A program made the position numbers and the translations under genes. Of a DNA stretch of 64,000 bases, positions 1-9,050 are shown one piece after another (positions within the stretch are counted from its first letter, which is position 1; each line of letters opens with the position of its first letter). A model generated the notes under the pieces. The model made no database searches. It was given only the letters and a program-made list of their open reading frames with translations, and was not told where the DNA came from. Source of the DNA: Reinekea marinisedimentorum (GTDB lineage Bacteria; Pseudomonadota; Gammaproteobacteria; Pseudomonadales; Natronospirillaceae); assembly GCF_004341165.1 (NCBI RefSeq), contig NZ_SLZR01000009.1, positions 62,001-126,000 on the forward strand. Direction: 5' to 3'.

Positions 1-639
1 CTGCTGGCCTCACTGGGCAGCAGCGGTACGATATATGACTATATCTATTCAAATACCCGGGTCAGTAGCGATCTCGATGAGCTATACCCGTTGAGTTCAG
101 ATCTGGTTATGGAAGCTGCTGACGTTTACTACAACGAATCTGAAGCTTCGGCAGGGTTGATCGCTTCAACCGGAGAAGACATTGGCTTAGAGTTTGAGGA
201 CGATGGCGCGAGCTATTTTTACAGTTACACCAACAGCCGTGAAGATCTGGCCACACTGGTCGAGATTTCCATGATGTATTTGAAGTATGGGGCGGTTCTC
301 GATGTTGGTTTTACTAATATTCCGGACGTTGAAAGCCCTGAATGTGATGATTACCTTATTGAATGGGGGCAGCGTCATCGACTGGCAGATGCCGATGTCA
401 ACAACCGAGCAGCCTATGTGGCAGGCCGAATTATTTCAGCAGACTATGCGTTGGAAATATCCTCGATAACCGATGAAACCATCGCTATTGAAGCCGGGTC
501 CGGCTGGTGCTCATCCCGCTACGATACTGACGTTGCCGTTTCCAGCGCTCGCAGCATTCAGTCAAGGAGCCGGTCAACGGTTGTTCATGATTTTCAGGAC
601 GATTTTGTTGTTGAGGGCGTAATGCCGGAATGGCCCTGA
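1..639 (+). CDS. Hypothetical protein, 5' end outside window
   Basis: The frame is open from the first base of the window, so about 212 residues of the C-terminal part are visible and the true start lies upstream. A TTG at 91 is the first possible start inside the window but need not be used. The visible protein is acidic, has few cysteines (one in a PECDDY context, one in GWCSSR), and shows no membrane segment or motif I can assign. The opening residues (LLASLGSSG) could be the end of a hydrophobic helix or signal sequence, but this is not decidable here. It is convergent with cpdB and ends just before a bidirectional terminator. I do not recognise the family. Confidence 0.7.
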   Translation: MLASLGSSGTIYDYIYSNTRVSSDLDELYPLSSDLVMEAADVYYNESEASAGLIASTGEDIGLEFEDDGASYFYSYTNSREDLATLVEISMMYLKYGAVLDVGFTNIPDVESPECDDYLIEWGQRHRLADADVNNRAAYVAGRIISADYALEISSITDETIAIEAGSGWCSSRYDTDVAVSSARSIQSRSRSTVVHDFQDDFVVEGVMPEWP

Positions 640-650
640 GGCTATACCAA

Positions 651-674
651 AAAACCGCCTGTTCAGGCGGTTTT
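651..674. terminator. Bidirectional Rho-independent terminator
   Basis: A GC-rich stem (ACCGCC paired with GGCGGT) is flanked by A-tract and T-tract in both directions, with a short loop around TGTTCA. It sits between the ends of two convergent genes, so it can terminate both transcripts. Confidence 0.9.
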
Positions 675-694
675 CTGCATTAAGGCATCAGCGT

Positions 695-2635
695 CTATTT
701 AAATTCAAACAACGCAAAACCATCCTCTTCTACAGCCACAAACTCCAGATTATCACCAGCAAAGGTTCGCGCCTTGGGAGATGTGCGTATCGTTACCCTG
801 GCATTGCCCCAGTCGGCAAATGACCAGTTGTTGTCTGCTGCCGGGTTGATCTCATTCTGGCTGAGCAGGTAGTTGGCGATGACGTCGCGGTTTTTATCCG
901 GTGCATCGATAACCGTTGCGCTACCATCCAGCGCCGGGAAGCTGCCACCGCCGCCTGCGCGGTAGTTGTTGGTCACCACCAGAAACTCCTGCGCCGGGTC
1001 GATGGCTTTGCCCTGATAAGTGACATCCAGAATGCGCCGGGCATCGGCGTTTTCCAGTTCGCCTTTGGCGCCAAACTTACTGGGCTGAGTAACGTCAATC
1101 TTGTACTCAATGCCGTCGATTACATCAAAGTTGTAAGAAGGAAAGGCTTCATTAACCAGAGTCTGGGTGTCTTTTTTGTTGTTCGGATCAATCTGATTGA
1201 ACTGCCCGGCAGAGCGTTCCAGCCAGTCGATAACCTGCGCGCCATTCAGTTTTACAACCTTCAGGTCGTTCGGGTAGATGTATAGATCGGACACATTTTT
1301 CAGTGCAATGTCGCCGGCGGGAACATCGGTGTAGTAGTCGGCACCGCCACGACCGCCTGCTTTAAACGGGGCGGCCGCTGAAATGATCGGCAGGCCATCG
1401 TATTCGGTGCCGCGCACGATATTCTCAACATACCAGACCTGCGCGTTGTTCACGATCTGAACCGACGGGTCGTCCTGAATCTGTGAGAAGTAGCTGTAAA
1501 TCGGTGCCGTGGTTTCACCCACCTTTTGGCGCATGTACGCCAGCGTACCCTCGTGATCGGCTTTAATGGCGTCGTTAATGGTTTTATCGGCTTCTACCAG
1601 AGCAATGGTTTCGCGGCCTTCGCGTTTGGAGATGGCGCGCACCTCGGTATTCGCGCTGGCCACCTGCCATTCACCGTCAGTCATTTCCAGCGTTAAATCG
1701 ATAACGCCCAGGTGGCTGCCCCAGAAGCCCGGCATCACCGAGGGCACGCCAAACACAGTGCCTTTTTCGTTATCGACACCGTCCATGTTGTTGAACAAGT
1801 CACCGCCCGGGAATACCTGATGCGAATGGCCGAACAGGATGGCATCGATGCCTTCCACCTTAGCCAGGTGATAGACCGCATGCTCTTCATTGGTGGTGCG
1901 CGGGTTGGCATAAAGGCCGCTGTGCGGGATGGCAATGACGATGTCAGCGCCTTCGGCTTTCATCATCGGTACGTATTTTTCGGCACTGGCAATAATGTCT
2001 TTGGCGGTGACCAGGCCGGTCAGGTTGTCTTTATCCCAGTTCATTATTTGCGGCGGTGTAAAACCAATGTAGCCGACCTTCACGTCGTGCGGCTGACCGC
2101 TGGTATCGGTCATGGTTTCGGTTTTGATGACGTAAGGCATGAAGTAGGGCTGGTCGTTTTCCGGGTTGTTATCGCCATCGTCGGCATAGACGTTGGCTGA
2201 AACATAGGGGAAGTTGGCGCCCGCCAGTGACTTGGCGAGGAAATCCAGCCCGTAGTTGAATTCGTGGTTGCCGACGTTACCAACATCGTAATCGAGCAGG
2301 TTCATGGCTTTAAACGCCGGGTGTGTTTCACCGAAGCGCAGCACCCGCCCTTTGGCAACGAAGTCGCCCAGCGGGTTGCCCTGAATTAGGTCACCATTAT
2401 CAACCAGAACAGAATTGGTGGCTTCTTTTCGTGCCTGTTTGATCAGCGTGGCCACCTTGGAAAGGCCGACAGAATCGCTTTCGGCATCCCGGTAATAATC
2501 GTAGTTGGCGATGTGCATATGGATATCAGTCGTTTCCATTATGCGCAGTTGAATTGTCGGTGAAACAGCCAGTGCAAGGGGGGATAGCGCTGCCAGGGTG
2601 ATAGCAGCCGGCAGCAGACAGATGGATTTTTTCAC
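695..2635 (-). CDS. cpdB: 2',3'-cyclic-nucleotide 2'-phosphodiesterase/3'-nucleotidase, periplasmic
   Basis: CpdB hydrolyses 2',3'-cyclic nucleotides and 3'-nucleotides in the periplasm, which lets cells use exogenous RNA breakdown products. The 646-residue length matches the family. A signal peptide covers about residues 1-23 (positive MKK start, hydrophobic core, ALA end). The calcineurin-like metallophosphatase motifs are complete: D37-x-H39, the GD motif near 81-82, GNHE at 122-125 and GHSH at 269-272. A C-terminal 5'-nucleotidase domain follows, with GGRGG near the substrate pocket. The gene stands alone on the minus strand, convergent with the unknown gene to its left. The family assignment is secure; the exact substrate preference is inferred from homology. 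Confidence 0.93.
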   Translation of the reverse strand: MKKSICLLPAAITLAALSPLALAVSPTIQLRIMETTDIHMHIANYDYYRDAESDSVGLSKVATLIKQARKEATNSVLVDNGDLIQGNPLGDFVAKGRVLRFGETHPAFKAMNLLDYDVGNVGNHEFNYGLDFLAKSLAGANFPYVSANVYADDGDNNPENDQPYFMPYVIKTETMTDTSGQPHDVKVGYIGFTPPQIMNWDKDNLTGLVTAKDIIASAEKYVPMMKAEGADIVIAIPHSGLYANPRTTNEEHAVYHLAKVEGIDAILFGHSHQVFPGGDLFNNMDGVDNEKGTVFGVPSVMPGFWGSHLGVIDLTLEMTDGEWQVASANTEVRAISKREGRETIALVEADKTINDAIKADHEGTLAYMRQKVGETTAPIYSYFSQIQDDPSVQIVNNAQVWYVENIVRGTEYDGLPIISAAAPFKAGGRGGADYYTDVPAGDIALKNVSDLYIYPNDLKVVKLNGAQVIDWLERSAGQFNQIDPNNKKDTQTLVNEAFPSYNFDVIDGIEYKIDVTQPSKFGAKGELENADARRILDVTYQGKAIDPAQEFLVVTNNYRAGGGGSFPALDGSATVIDAPDKNRDVIANYLLSQNEINPAADNNWSFADWGNARVTIRTSPKARTFAGDNLEFVAVEEDGFALFEFK

Positions 2636-2842
2636 AGGAAAACCTCTTCTTTATGTCGCATGATTGCGGTTATGTGGGTTGTGATCGGCAATGTTACGGG
2701 CAAAAACTGTACCGATCGGTCAGGAGTAGCCTAGCAGGCAATATTGAAGGGTGTGTGAATCCGGCCCTTTGTCAGGGGGTATTTACGGCGTGTAGGTGAA
2801 AAAGAGATGAAGCCGCCAGACGCAGCGGCTTTGCTGGAGATG

Positions 2843-2872
2843 AGTGACCTAACTTTACACATGGCCCACTAG
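2843..2872. mobile_element. Remnant end of the 164-bp MITE
   Basis: These 30 bases closely match the right terminal inverted repeat of the two full MITE copies (15491-15654 and 47542-47705), ending in the same CCCACTAG. The rest of the element is absent. On the minus strand the terminal CTAG supplies the TAG stop codon of the adjacent zinc-ribbon gene. Confidence 0.75.
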
Positions 2873-3189
2873 GGTAATTCATCACCATATTTTTCGTGGG
2901 TGCGTTTCAGGGTTTCATCAAAGCCGGCCTTGGCCGATTCTGAAACCTCTTTAAACACCGTCTTCAGATCGCGCCCGGAAGAGAAGCCCCGGTCGAGCAT
3001 CTGGGTACGTAAAAAGCTTTCGTAGTCGCGGCCTTCATGGAAGTATCCGCCGGGCGCAATCACATAGCGGGCGACAAAACTGCCGCAATCGTGGCACTGC
3101 ACGAATACCCGCTGGGCATCATCACGGGCGATGATGTTGCGTAGGTTGGTGGAGTTGCATTTCTGGCATTTCTGAATGTGAACCTGCAT
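2869..3189 (-). CDS. Small zinc-ribbon protein of unknown function
   Basis: A 106-residue protein with two CxxC pairs in its N-terminal half (KCQKCNS near residues 8-12 and QCHDCGS near 32-35), spaced as in a treble-clef or rubredoxin-like zinc ribbon. The rest is charged and probably helical and ends in DELP. No partner or reaction can be named from the sequence. The stop codon falls inside the MITE remnant, so the natural C-terminus may have been altered by the insertion or by later decay. It lies between cpdB and the anion transporter in the same direction but with gaps, so co-transcription is uncertain. Confidence 0.75.
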   Translation of the reverse strand: MQVHIQKCQKCNSTNLRNIIARDDAQRVFVQCHDCGSFVARYVIAPGGYFHEGRDYESFLRTQMLDRGFSSGRDLKTVFKEVSESAKAGFDETLKRTHEKYGDELP

Positions 3190-3267
3190 GAGCGCCTCTC
3201 AGATCTTGGTCTGTAGCCAGATATTAAAGCAGATTTGGCAGCAAAGCAGAATCATCCGCCTGCTGCT

Positions 3268-4647
3268 TTATAACACCAGGAACCAGTAAATCGGGCCGAT
3301 GGTGATGGCCAGTATGATACCGAGTACGTTCATCAGTATACCCATGCGGGCAATGTCTTTTACGCCGATCATGCCGGAACCGAAGGCAATGGCGTTGGGG
3401 GGTGTACTGATCGGCAGGATCATCGCCGTTGAGCAGTTCAATGTAATGGCCAGCACCATAACCAGCAGCTGGTTTGTGGGTAAGGCCAGCGAGACCACGA
3501 TAGGAATCAGCAAACCGGCGGTTGCCGTATTACTCATCACCGTACCCAGTACCGCACCCACCATGACCATCAGCGCGACCAGCATTTCAAAGCTGCCGGT
3601 TGCCGGCAGGAATGACAGAATGACCTGGCCCAGATCGGAAATATCGATGGCTACACCCAGGGCGATACCGCCGGAGACCATAAACAGCACATCCCACGGC
3701 AGGGCCCGGAAGTCGGACTGATCCAACAGCCCCAGCCAAAAGGAGGCAATGATCGGGAACAGGGCGATGGTGCCGGTCTTCAGGCCAAACTGACCGCCAA
3801 TGAGCCAGCCGATAACGGTAAATACGAAGATGAACAGAGTGAACCACTGGCGCGCGCGAAACGGTTCAATCTTCGCTTCGCTCATTTCCAGCACGTCATT
3901 ACCCGGCGGGTACACCTTGAGAATGCCCAGCCAAAGCACGCCGGCAGTGATCAGCAGGAACGGCATGGTGAGGATAATCCATTCCAGAAAGCTGACATCA
4001 ATGCCCTTGGCCGTCAGGTAGCTCATGGCAATGGCATTTGGCGGCGTGCCGATGGGTGTGCCCATGCCACCGAGGTTACACGACAGCGGAATCGCCAAAA
4101 TCAGACCGACACGAAAGGGCGAGTCGAAGCGCAGCTGCTTGGTGAGCGGCAGAATCATGGTCAGCATCATGGCCGCAGTGGCGGTGTTGCTCATCCACAT
4201 CGAAAGGAAGATGCAGCCGGCAATAATGCCGAGCAGGGTAATCTTGGGTTCGCCCTTGGTGAGCTTCAGTATCCAGAACGCCAGGCGCGAGTCGAGTGCC
4301 GCCTTCTGCATGATGCTGGAAAGCACAAAGCCACCCATAAACAGCAGAATGATGTTGGAGAAAAACGGCGAGAAAAACAGACTGTCGGACGCGGCGATAT
4401 CCAGCGCCTGAACCGAGGGCATCAGCCAGATCAGCTCCAGTGCCAGAATAATAAAGCTGACCACAAACAGCGGTACCCACTCCGTGACCCAAAGCACCGC
4501 GGCCAGCAATAGAATGGCGACGGTTTTTGTCTGTGCATCGTTTAAGTGAGAGAGCTCAGCGAGGCCGGTACTGGGAAGAATGAGAGCAATAATTAAAGCG
4601 AGCGTGGCGAAGATTTTATAGCGGTGAGGCAGTAGTTGGGCAAGCAT
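3268..4647 (-). CDS. DASS (SLC13) family sodium:anion symporter
   Basis: An inner-membrane carrier of the divalent anion:sodium symporter family, which imports dicarboxylates or sulfate with sodium. The 459-residue protein is very hydrophobic and has the internal two-fold repeat typical of VcINDY: an SNT motif at 153-155 with TPPNA at 201-205, repeated as SNT at 372-374 with TPPNA at 415-419. These loops form the sodium and carboxylate site in characterised members, so both halves look functional. The substrate (succinate, malate, citrate or sulfate) cannot be told from the sequence. It is transcribed alone or loosely with its neighbours on the minus strand. Confidence 0.9.
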   Translation of the reverse strand: MLAQLLPHRYKIFATLALIIALILPSTGLAELSHLNDAQTKTVAILLLAAVLWVTEWVPLFVVSFIILALELIWLMPSVQALDIAASDSLFFSPFFSNIILLFMGGFVLSSIMQKAALDSRLAFWILKLTKGEPKITLLGIIAGCIFLSMWMSNTATAAMMLTMILPLTKQLRFDSPFRVGLILAIPLSCNLGGMGTPIGTPPNAIAMSYLTAKGIDVSFLEWIILTMPFLLITAGVLWLGILKVYPPGNDVLEMSEAKIEPFRARQWFTLFIFVFTVIGWLIGGQFGLKTGTIALFPIIASFWLGLLDQSDFRALPWDVLFMVSGGIALGVAIDISDLGQVILSFLPATGSFEMLVALMVMVGAVLGTVMSNTATAGLLIPIVVSLALPTNQLLVMVLAITLNCSTAMILPISTPPNAIAFGSGMIGVKDIARMGILMNVLGIILAITIGPIYWFLVL

Positions 4648-4787
4648 GGCACGTCATCAGGTCGTTGATGGCAGGCATTGTATGTGAATCAGCAGACCTA
4701 ATCAGCTCATATATTGCGCAGTAGATGCGACAGGGTTGCATTATAGATTGCAGTTATATGAGCGATAGCTTTTATCTATGTCAGCGA

Positions 4788-6110
4788 TTAGCTCGGTGAT
4801 GAAAACTGTTTGGCCAGATAGAGCGCGTAGTTATCGGTCATGCCGGCAATGTTATCGACCATGCGCTGGTAAATTTCGTACTGCCCCATCTTTTCACTCG
4901 GCGCTTCGCCGGCCATCAGGTCGAACACGCGCTTGGTACGGTAGCTCAGGCTTCGGCGGTCGCGCCGCTGGTGGTATTCAAAGCCGGCTTCAATGTAGGT
5001 TTCCAGCAGAATGGACAGCACGGTGTAGGCACCGATCTCGGTTTCGGTTTTCTGTGCATCCATAAATACCTTGTTGCGCGCCAGCGTTTTGGCCCGTTGA
5101 ATGCCTTGGTAAATGGCGGTCGGGCAGGCGGCGATCAGGTCGCCTTCAAAGCTACCGTTAAGAATGTCGCCCTTGTTTTTGACAAAGGTATCGACCACCG
5201 CATCGACAATACAGCCAATGGTTTTACTGCGCAGTGCCGAAAGCTGCCGTGCGGGTGAGATGTTGCCGCTGTTATCCAGCGCCAGCACCTTGGTGCCCTG
5301 AATATCGAGGAAGATCTCTTCCACTTCTTCGAAATCGATGATGGAAAGCTCGACAGCATCTTCTAAATCGATCAGTGCATAGCAGATGTCATCGGCCGCC
5401 TCCATCAGGTAACTCAGTGGGTGGCGCGCAAAGCGACCGCTTTCCAGGCGAATCAGCCCCAGTTTATTGGCCAGTGCTTCCAGAATGCGGTGCTCGCTCT
5501 GGAAGCAGCTGAATTTACCGTTTGACCCGGCGAGTTCGGCGGTCCAAGGGTATTTCAGTGACGCGCCCAGCGTCGGGTAGGTTAGGCGCAGGCCGCCGTT
5601 GTTCAGGTGGTACTCAATTTGTGTCAGCGTGCGAAAGCCTTGCGCGTTGCCTTCAAAGCTTTGCAGATCGAGCTTTTCTTTATCGGTCAGCCCGGAAAGA
5701 TAGTGCTGATTGCCGGCGCGCTTGAACCAATCCTGAATGGCGTACTCACCGGCATGCCCAAACGGTGGGTTGCCGATATCGTGCGCCAGGCAGGCGGCCT
5801 GTACGATAATGCCCAAATCGTCCGGCTGAATGCCTTTGGGCAGCTCTTTCTTCAGTTCTTCACCGATGCGAATGCCCAGCGACCGACCGACACTGCCCAC
5901 TTCCATCGAGTGGATCAGCCGGTTGTGAATGTGGTCGTACTTGGCCAGCGGATGAACCTGCGTTTTACCACCAAGCTTGCGGAAGGCACCGGAAAAGACA
6001 ATACGGTCATGATCTTTGTGGAAATGGCTTCGGCCCATATCGGCGGGCTCGAGTGCATCGTGTCCTTCGCGGGCGGTGGTTAAAAGCTGTTGCCAGTTCA
6101 TGCCTGTCAT
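4788..6110 (-). CDS. dgt: Deoxyguanosinetriphosphate triphosphohydrolase (dGTPase)
   Basis: Cytoplasmic HD-domain enzyme that cleaves dGTP (or other dNTPs in this subfamily) to the deoxynucleoside and tripolyphosphate, influencing dNTP pools and phage defence. The HD metal ligands are visible as H67 in NRLIHSMEV and HD at 110-111, followed by GNPPFGHAGE, which is diagnostic for dGTPases. The N-terminal RSHFHKDHDRIVFSGAFRKL stretch is also conserved. Length is 440 residues. The first ATG (6110) has an AAGAG-type ribosome site; a second ATG three codons later is possible. It stands alone on the minus strand. Confidence 0.92.
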   Translation of the reverse strand: MTGMNWQQLLTTAREGHDALEPADMGRSHFHKDHDRIVFSGAFRKLGGKTQVHPLAKYDHIHNRLIHSMEVGSVGRSLGIRIGEELKKELPKGIQPDDLGIIVQAACLAHDIGNPPFGHAGEYAIQDWFKRAGNQHYLSGLTDKEKLDLQSFEGNAQGFRTLTQIEYHLNNGGLRLTYPTLGASLKYPWTAELAGSNGKFSCFQSEHRILEALANKLGLIRLESGRFARHPLSYLMEAADDICYALIDLEDAVELSIIDFEEVEEIFLDIQGTKVLALDNSGNISPARQLSALRSKTIGCIVDAVVDTFVKNKGDILNGSFEGDLIAACPTAIYQGIQRAKTLARNKVFMDAQKTETEIGAYTVLSILLETYIEAGFEYHQRRDRRSLSYRTKRVFDLMAGEAPSEKMGQYEIYQRMVDNIAGMTDNYALYLAKQFSSPS

Positions 6111-6262
6111 TTTTGGGCTCTTTTAAATGCGTGTTATTTGCATCATGGTTGCCCGTGAACGAGGAATCAAGGGCTAGCTGCCTTTAACTCCATAATCCGG
6201 CCGGGCTTTTCCGCAGAGGGTAATGGCTTGCGGACACAATCTAAAAAGAGGGGTAGCGCTGC

Positions 6263-6925
6263 TTACGCCTGTGCGGAGGCGCCCTGCGCTTCAGCGTTAA
6301 TCTGCGTCAGCGCATCGATAAACGCCTCGCTGGGCTGACCGCCACTGATGCCGTACTTCTTATTTATGATGAAGGTCGGCACACTCTGAATACCCATCTG
6401 GTGCATGCGGTTCTGCTCTGCACGAACCTCGGCTGCGTATTCATCGCTGTCCAGAATTTGCCGGGCTCGGGCCTCATCCAGGCCAATACTCACCGCTACG
6501 GCCAGCAGCTGCGCATCATCATTCAGCTGTTTGCCCTCGGTAAAGTGCGCACTGAACAGCGCCAGCTTCAGCTCGGTTTGCTTACCGTGCTCCTTTGCCC
6601 ACGTCAGCAGCCGGTGGCAATTGAACGAGTTGATAATCTTTGAGTCATCCGAGAAGTTGAACTGAAAACCTGAATCCAGGCCGCGTTGGGCAATCATCTT
6701 GCGGTTCTCCACGCTCTGCTCTTTGGTGGAGCCGTACTTTTCAATCACGTGCTCAACCAAGTCCTGACCTTCCGGTGGCATCTGAGGGTTCAGCTCAAAC
6801 GCGTGCCAGCTGATGTCGGCCTCGATATCCGGTAGCTGCTGCAATGCCTTCTCTAGATTTTTATAGCCAATAATGCACCAAGGGCACATCACGTCAGACA
6901 CAATTTCGATGCTCATCTTACTCAT
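6263..6925 (-). CDS. DsbA family oxidoreductase, FrnE-like
   Basis: A 220-residue thioredoxin-fold protein of the DsbA/FrnE group. The active-site CPWC is at residues 14-17 (DVMCPWCIIG). A helical insertion follows, then the cis-proline loop GIQSVPTFIIN near 180-190. There is no signal peptide, so it acts in the cytoplasm, where FrnE-like proteins serve as disulfide oxidoreductases or isomerases, often in oxidative stress. It lies 98 bp downstream of a second DsbA-family gene in the same direction, so the pair may be one transcript. The substrate is unknown. Confidence 0.88.
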   Translation of the reverse strand: MSKMSIEIVSDVMCPWCIIGYKNLEKALQQLPDIEADISWHAFELNPQMPPEGQDLVEHVIEKYGSTKEQSVENRKMIAQRGLDSGFQFNFSDDSKIINSFNCHRLLTWAKEHGKQTELKLALFSAHFTEGKQLNDDAQLLAVAVSIGLDEARARQILDSDEYAAEVRAEQNRMHQMGIQSVPTFIINKKYGISGGQPSEAFIDALTQINAEAQGASAQA

Positions 6926-7023
6926 ATAGGGCGATTCCTGATTCGTTGGCGTATTTGCCTGCTCTATAGAGTGGCGGCGACCGGGTTTAGTTCAAGGTGG
7001 CTGGTACTTACTTCCGATATTGC

Positions 7024-7671
7024 TTATTCGCCTTCACCGGAAAGTTGCCGCATGCCCAGCTCAATAGTCTGCAGCATGTTCTTCGCGCTCTTATAATCCA
7101 GCTCGATGTGCGCAATGCGATTACCCACGATCAGGCCCAGCGACGGGAATGAGTTCAGCTGCAGCTGGCGTGCCTGTGCGAGTTCTTTTTCCAGACTCTG
7201 CGTTTGTTGCACCTGAGCGATCGCGTCGATGAATTCAGCTTTATTCAGGCCAATGTTTTCAGCGCATTGCGCGAGCGTGTCGATATCGGACGGGTTCTGC
7301 GCCTTCAAATAGTAGGCCTGCTGGATTTCGGTGATCATTTTTTCTTCCAACCCGGCTTCGCGGGCCACCAGGCAGGCGCGGCAGGCCGGGTAGGTCGAGC
7401 GGCGGGGCTGGCACTCCTGCCAGAAGGCGTGGTTAAACTCGGTGCCTAAGTGCGCGCTGATTTGCTGCCAAACGCCCTGCAGCTTGGTTTGCATCTCTGG
7501 CGGCATCGGTTGGTCGGAATCCGGCGCCAGGCCGCCGAGCAGGTAGTGGATTTCCAGTTTTTGTTGCTCAACCAGTGGGGCAAGCAGTGTGCGCAGTTCA
7601 TACCAGGTGGGTTTGAAGCCCCAGCACCAGCTGCACATTGGGTCGTAGCAGTAAATTAGCTTTGCGGTCAT
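7024..7671 (-). CDS. DsbA family protein with CSWC active site
   Basis: A 215-residue cytoplasmic thioredoxin-fold protein of the predicted disulfide-isomerase group within the DsbA superfamily, marked by CSWCWGF at residues 13-19 and a cis-proline region NSFPSLGLIVG near 173-183. An internal CRAC pair (PACRACLVA) is also present. It has no signal peptide. The start is supported by GGAAA eight bases upstream. It is divergent from the LacI gene and precedes the FrnE-like gene. Part of this gene and its promoter occur again as a deleted copy at 15147-15300, on the far side of the sugar module. Confidence 0.87.
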   Translation of the reverse strand: MTAKLIYCYDPMCSWCWGFKPTWYELRTLLAPLVEQQKLEIHYLLGGLAPDSDQPMPPEMQTKLQGVWQQISAHLGTEFNHAFWQECQPRRSTYPACRACLVAREAGLEEKMITEIQQAYYLKAQNPSDIDTLAQCAENIGLNKAEFIDAIAQVQQTQSLEKELAQARQLQLNSFPSLGLIVGNRIAHIELDYKSAKNMLQTIELGMRQLSGEGE

Positions 7672-7875
7672 TCGGTGTTTCCATGGGTCAAATAGTGAAT
7701 GGGTGTTCTAGGGGCTGGTTGCCCGCTGCCATGAGCCTAGAGTGCCAGTAAATGATACTGATTTCGATGTGGGAGACCTGATTCGCCACACACAATTTCA
7801 GTAGGCGGCTGATTTTCGGGTCCGTGCAGTGAATGCGCGTTAACGAATCATTTGTTAAGGTAGGCAATCGAGAAA

Positions 7876-7889
7876 TGACAATGTTGACA
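7876..7889. promoter_or_regulatory. Putative LacI-family operator in front of the repressor gene
   Basis: TGACAATGTTGACA is a one-base variant of the perfect palindrome TGACAATGTTGTCA found twice before the sugar-transport genes. It lies 11 bases before the chosen start of the repressor gene, consistent with autoregulation. It overlaps the ATG at 7889, which argues against that codon being the real start. Confidence 0.6.
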
Positions 7890-7900
7890 TGGGTGCGGGT

Positions 7901-8890
7901 ATGACCACCATTAAGGACGTCGCCAAGGCGGCAGGAACATCGTTCAAGACGGTTTCCAGAGTGATCAATAACGATGATAACGTCACACCTGAAACCCGGA
8001 AAAAGGTTCAGGACGCAATTAAAGCCCTGGGCTACCGGCCAAATACCGGTGCGCGGATGATTCGCAGCAAAAAAAGTGGTGTGATCGGCCTGATTGCTGA
8101 CCAGGCCGGTATGTCGGTGCACTCGGTTAATCTGATTCGTGGTGCACAGGAAGAAGCCTGGGCGCAAGGCAAGTTTCTGATGGTGATCAATATTGACGAT
8201 AACCATCAGAACATGGATGCCGCCATTGATAAGCTACTGGAGCGTCGTGTTGAAGGCATTATCTACGCCGCCATGTATCATCACGCTGTTAATCCATCGG
8301 ATGAGCTGCGCGCGGTGCCTCTGGTACTGGCCAACTGCTATGACGAACGCGGCGAGCTGCCCTGCGTCGTTCCGGATGAATACGCCGCCGCTTGCGATGT
8401 TACCCGGCATCTGATTAATACCGGCCATCGACGAATTGCCTACCTTAACCTGAATCCACGCATTATCGCTGGCCGTGAGCGCAGCCGCGGATTTTTGGAC
8501 ACCATCCACCAGCATCCCGCTGTGGACGGCTGGACTGAAAAGGCTATTTCCGGCGAAATCGGGCAGGAAGTCTCGCGTGTAGATGAAGTCATGTCGAATC
8601 TGCTGAACTCGGATAGGCGCCCGGATGCCATTCTTTGTGGTAAAGATGAGATTGCCATGTCCGTTTACTTCAGTCTGGTGGAGCACAGCCTTCAGCCGGG
8701 CCACGATATGGCGGTGGCCAGCTTTGATAATCTGGAGATCATTGCCGAGTCGCTAAAGCCAGGCTTGTCGACGATGGCGTTGCCGCATTATGAAATGGGG
8801 CAGTGGGCAATCAGGCACCTGCTTTCTGAAAACCTGGAAATCAGCCACGAGCGCCTGAGCTGCGATTTTATCCGGCGGGCATCGGCCTGA
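7901..8890 (+). CDS. LacI family transcriptional regulator of the fructan/sucrose module
   Basis: A 330-residue repressor with an N-terminal LacI helix-turn-helix (MTTIKDVAKAAGTSFKTVSRV, then the hinge around GYRPNTGARMIRSK) and a C-terminal periplasmic-binding-like effector domain. I place the start at MTTIKDV, where LacI proteins normally begin; the ATG four codons earlier lies in a likely operator. The adjacent transport, GH32 and fructokinase genes imply that sucrose, fructose or a fructo-oligosaccharide derivative is the effector. Its probable binding sites are the TGACAA-N2-TTGTCA palindromes at 8971-8984 and 9004-9017 and the variant at 7876-7889. Effector and sites are inferred. Confidence 0.88.
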   Translation: MTTIKDVAKAAGTSFKTVSRVINNDDNVTPETRKKVQDAIKALGYRPNTGARMIRSKKSGVIGLIADQAGMSVHSVNLIRGAQEEAWAQGKFLMVINIDDNHQNMDAAIDKLLERRVEGIIYAAMYHHAVNPSDELRAVPLVLANCYDERGELPCVVPDEYAAACDVTRHLINTGHRRIAYLNLNPRIIAGRERSRGFLDTIHQHPAVDGWTEKAISGEIGQEVSRVDEVMSNLLNSDRRPDAILCGKDEIAMSVYFSLVEHSLQPGHDMAVASFDNLEIIAESLKPGLSTMALPHYEMGQWAIRHLLSENLEISHERLSCDFIRRASA

Positions 8891-8969
8891 TGCCGATAGC
8901 CGCAGCGTTGGCAAAACTGCGCTGGGTCAATTCAGATTACATCTTGAAACAAAAACTTTTTATGTGAAA

Positions 8970-9017
8970 TTGACAATGTTGTCATAATCGCTATCCTATC
9001 TGATGACAACATTGTCA
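8970..9017 (+). promoter_or_regulatory. Sugar operon promoter with two palindromic operators
   Basis: Two perfect 14-bp palindromes, TGACAATGTTGTCA at 8971-8984 and its complement at 9004-9017, have centres 33 bp apart, about three DNA turns. A TTGACA -35 at 8970-8975 lies within the first, and a TATCCT -10 at 8992-8997 sits between them with a 16-bp spacer. Repressor binding would cover -35 and the start site at once. Confidence 0.8.
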
Positions 9018-9050
9018 ATAGGCCCAAAACAAAAACACGAGAGGCATAAG

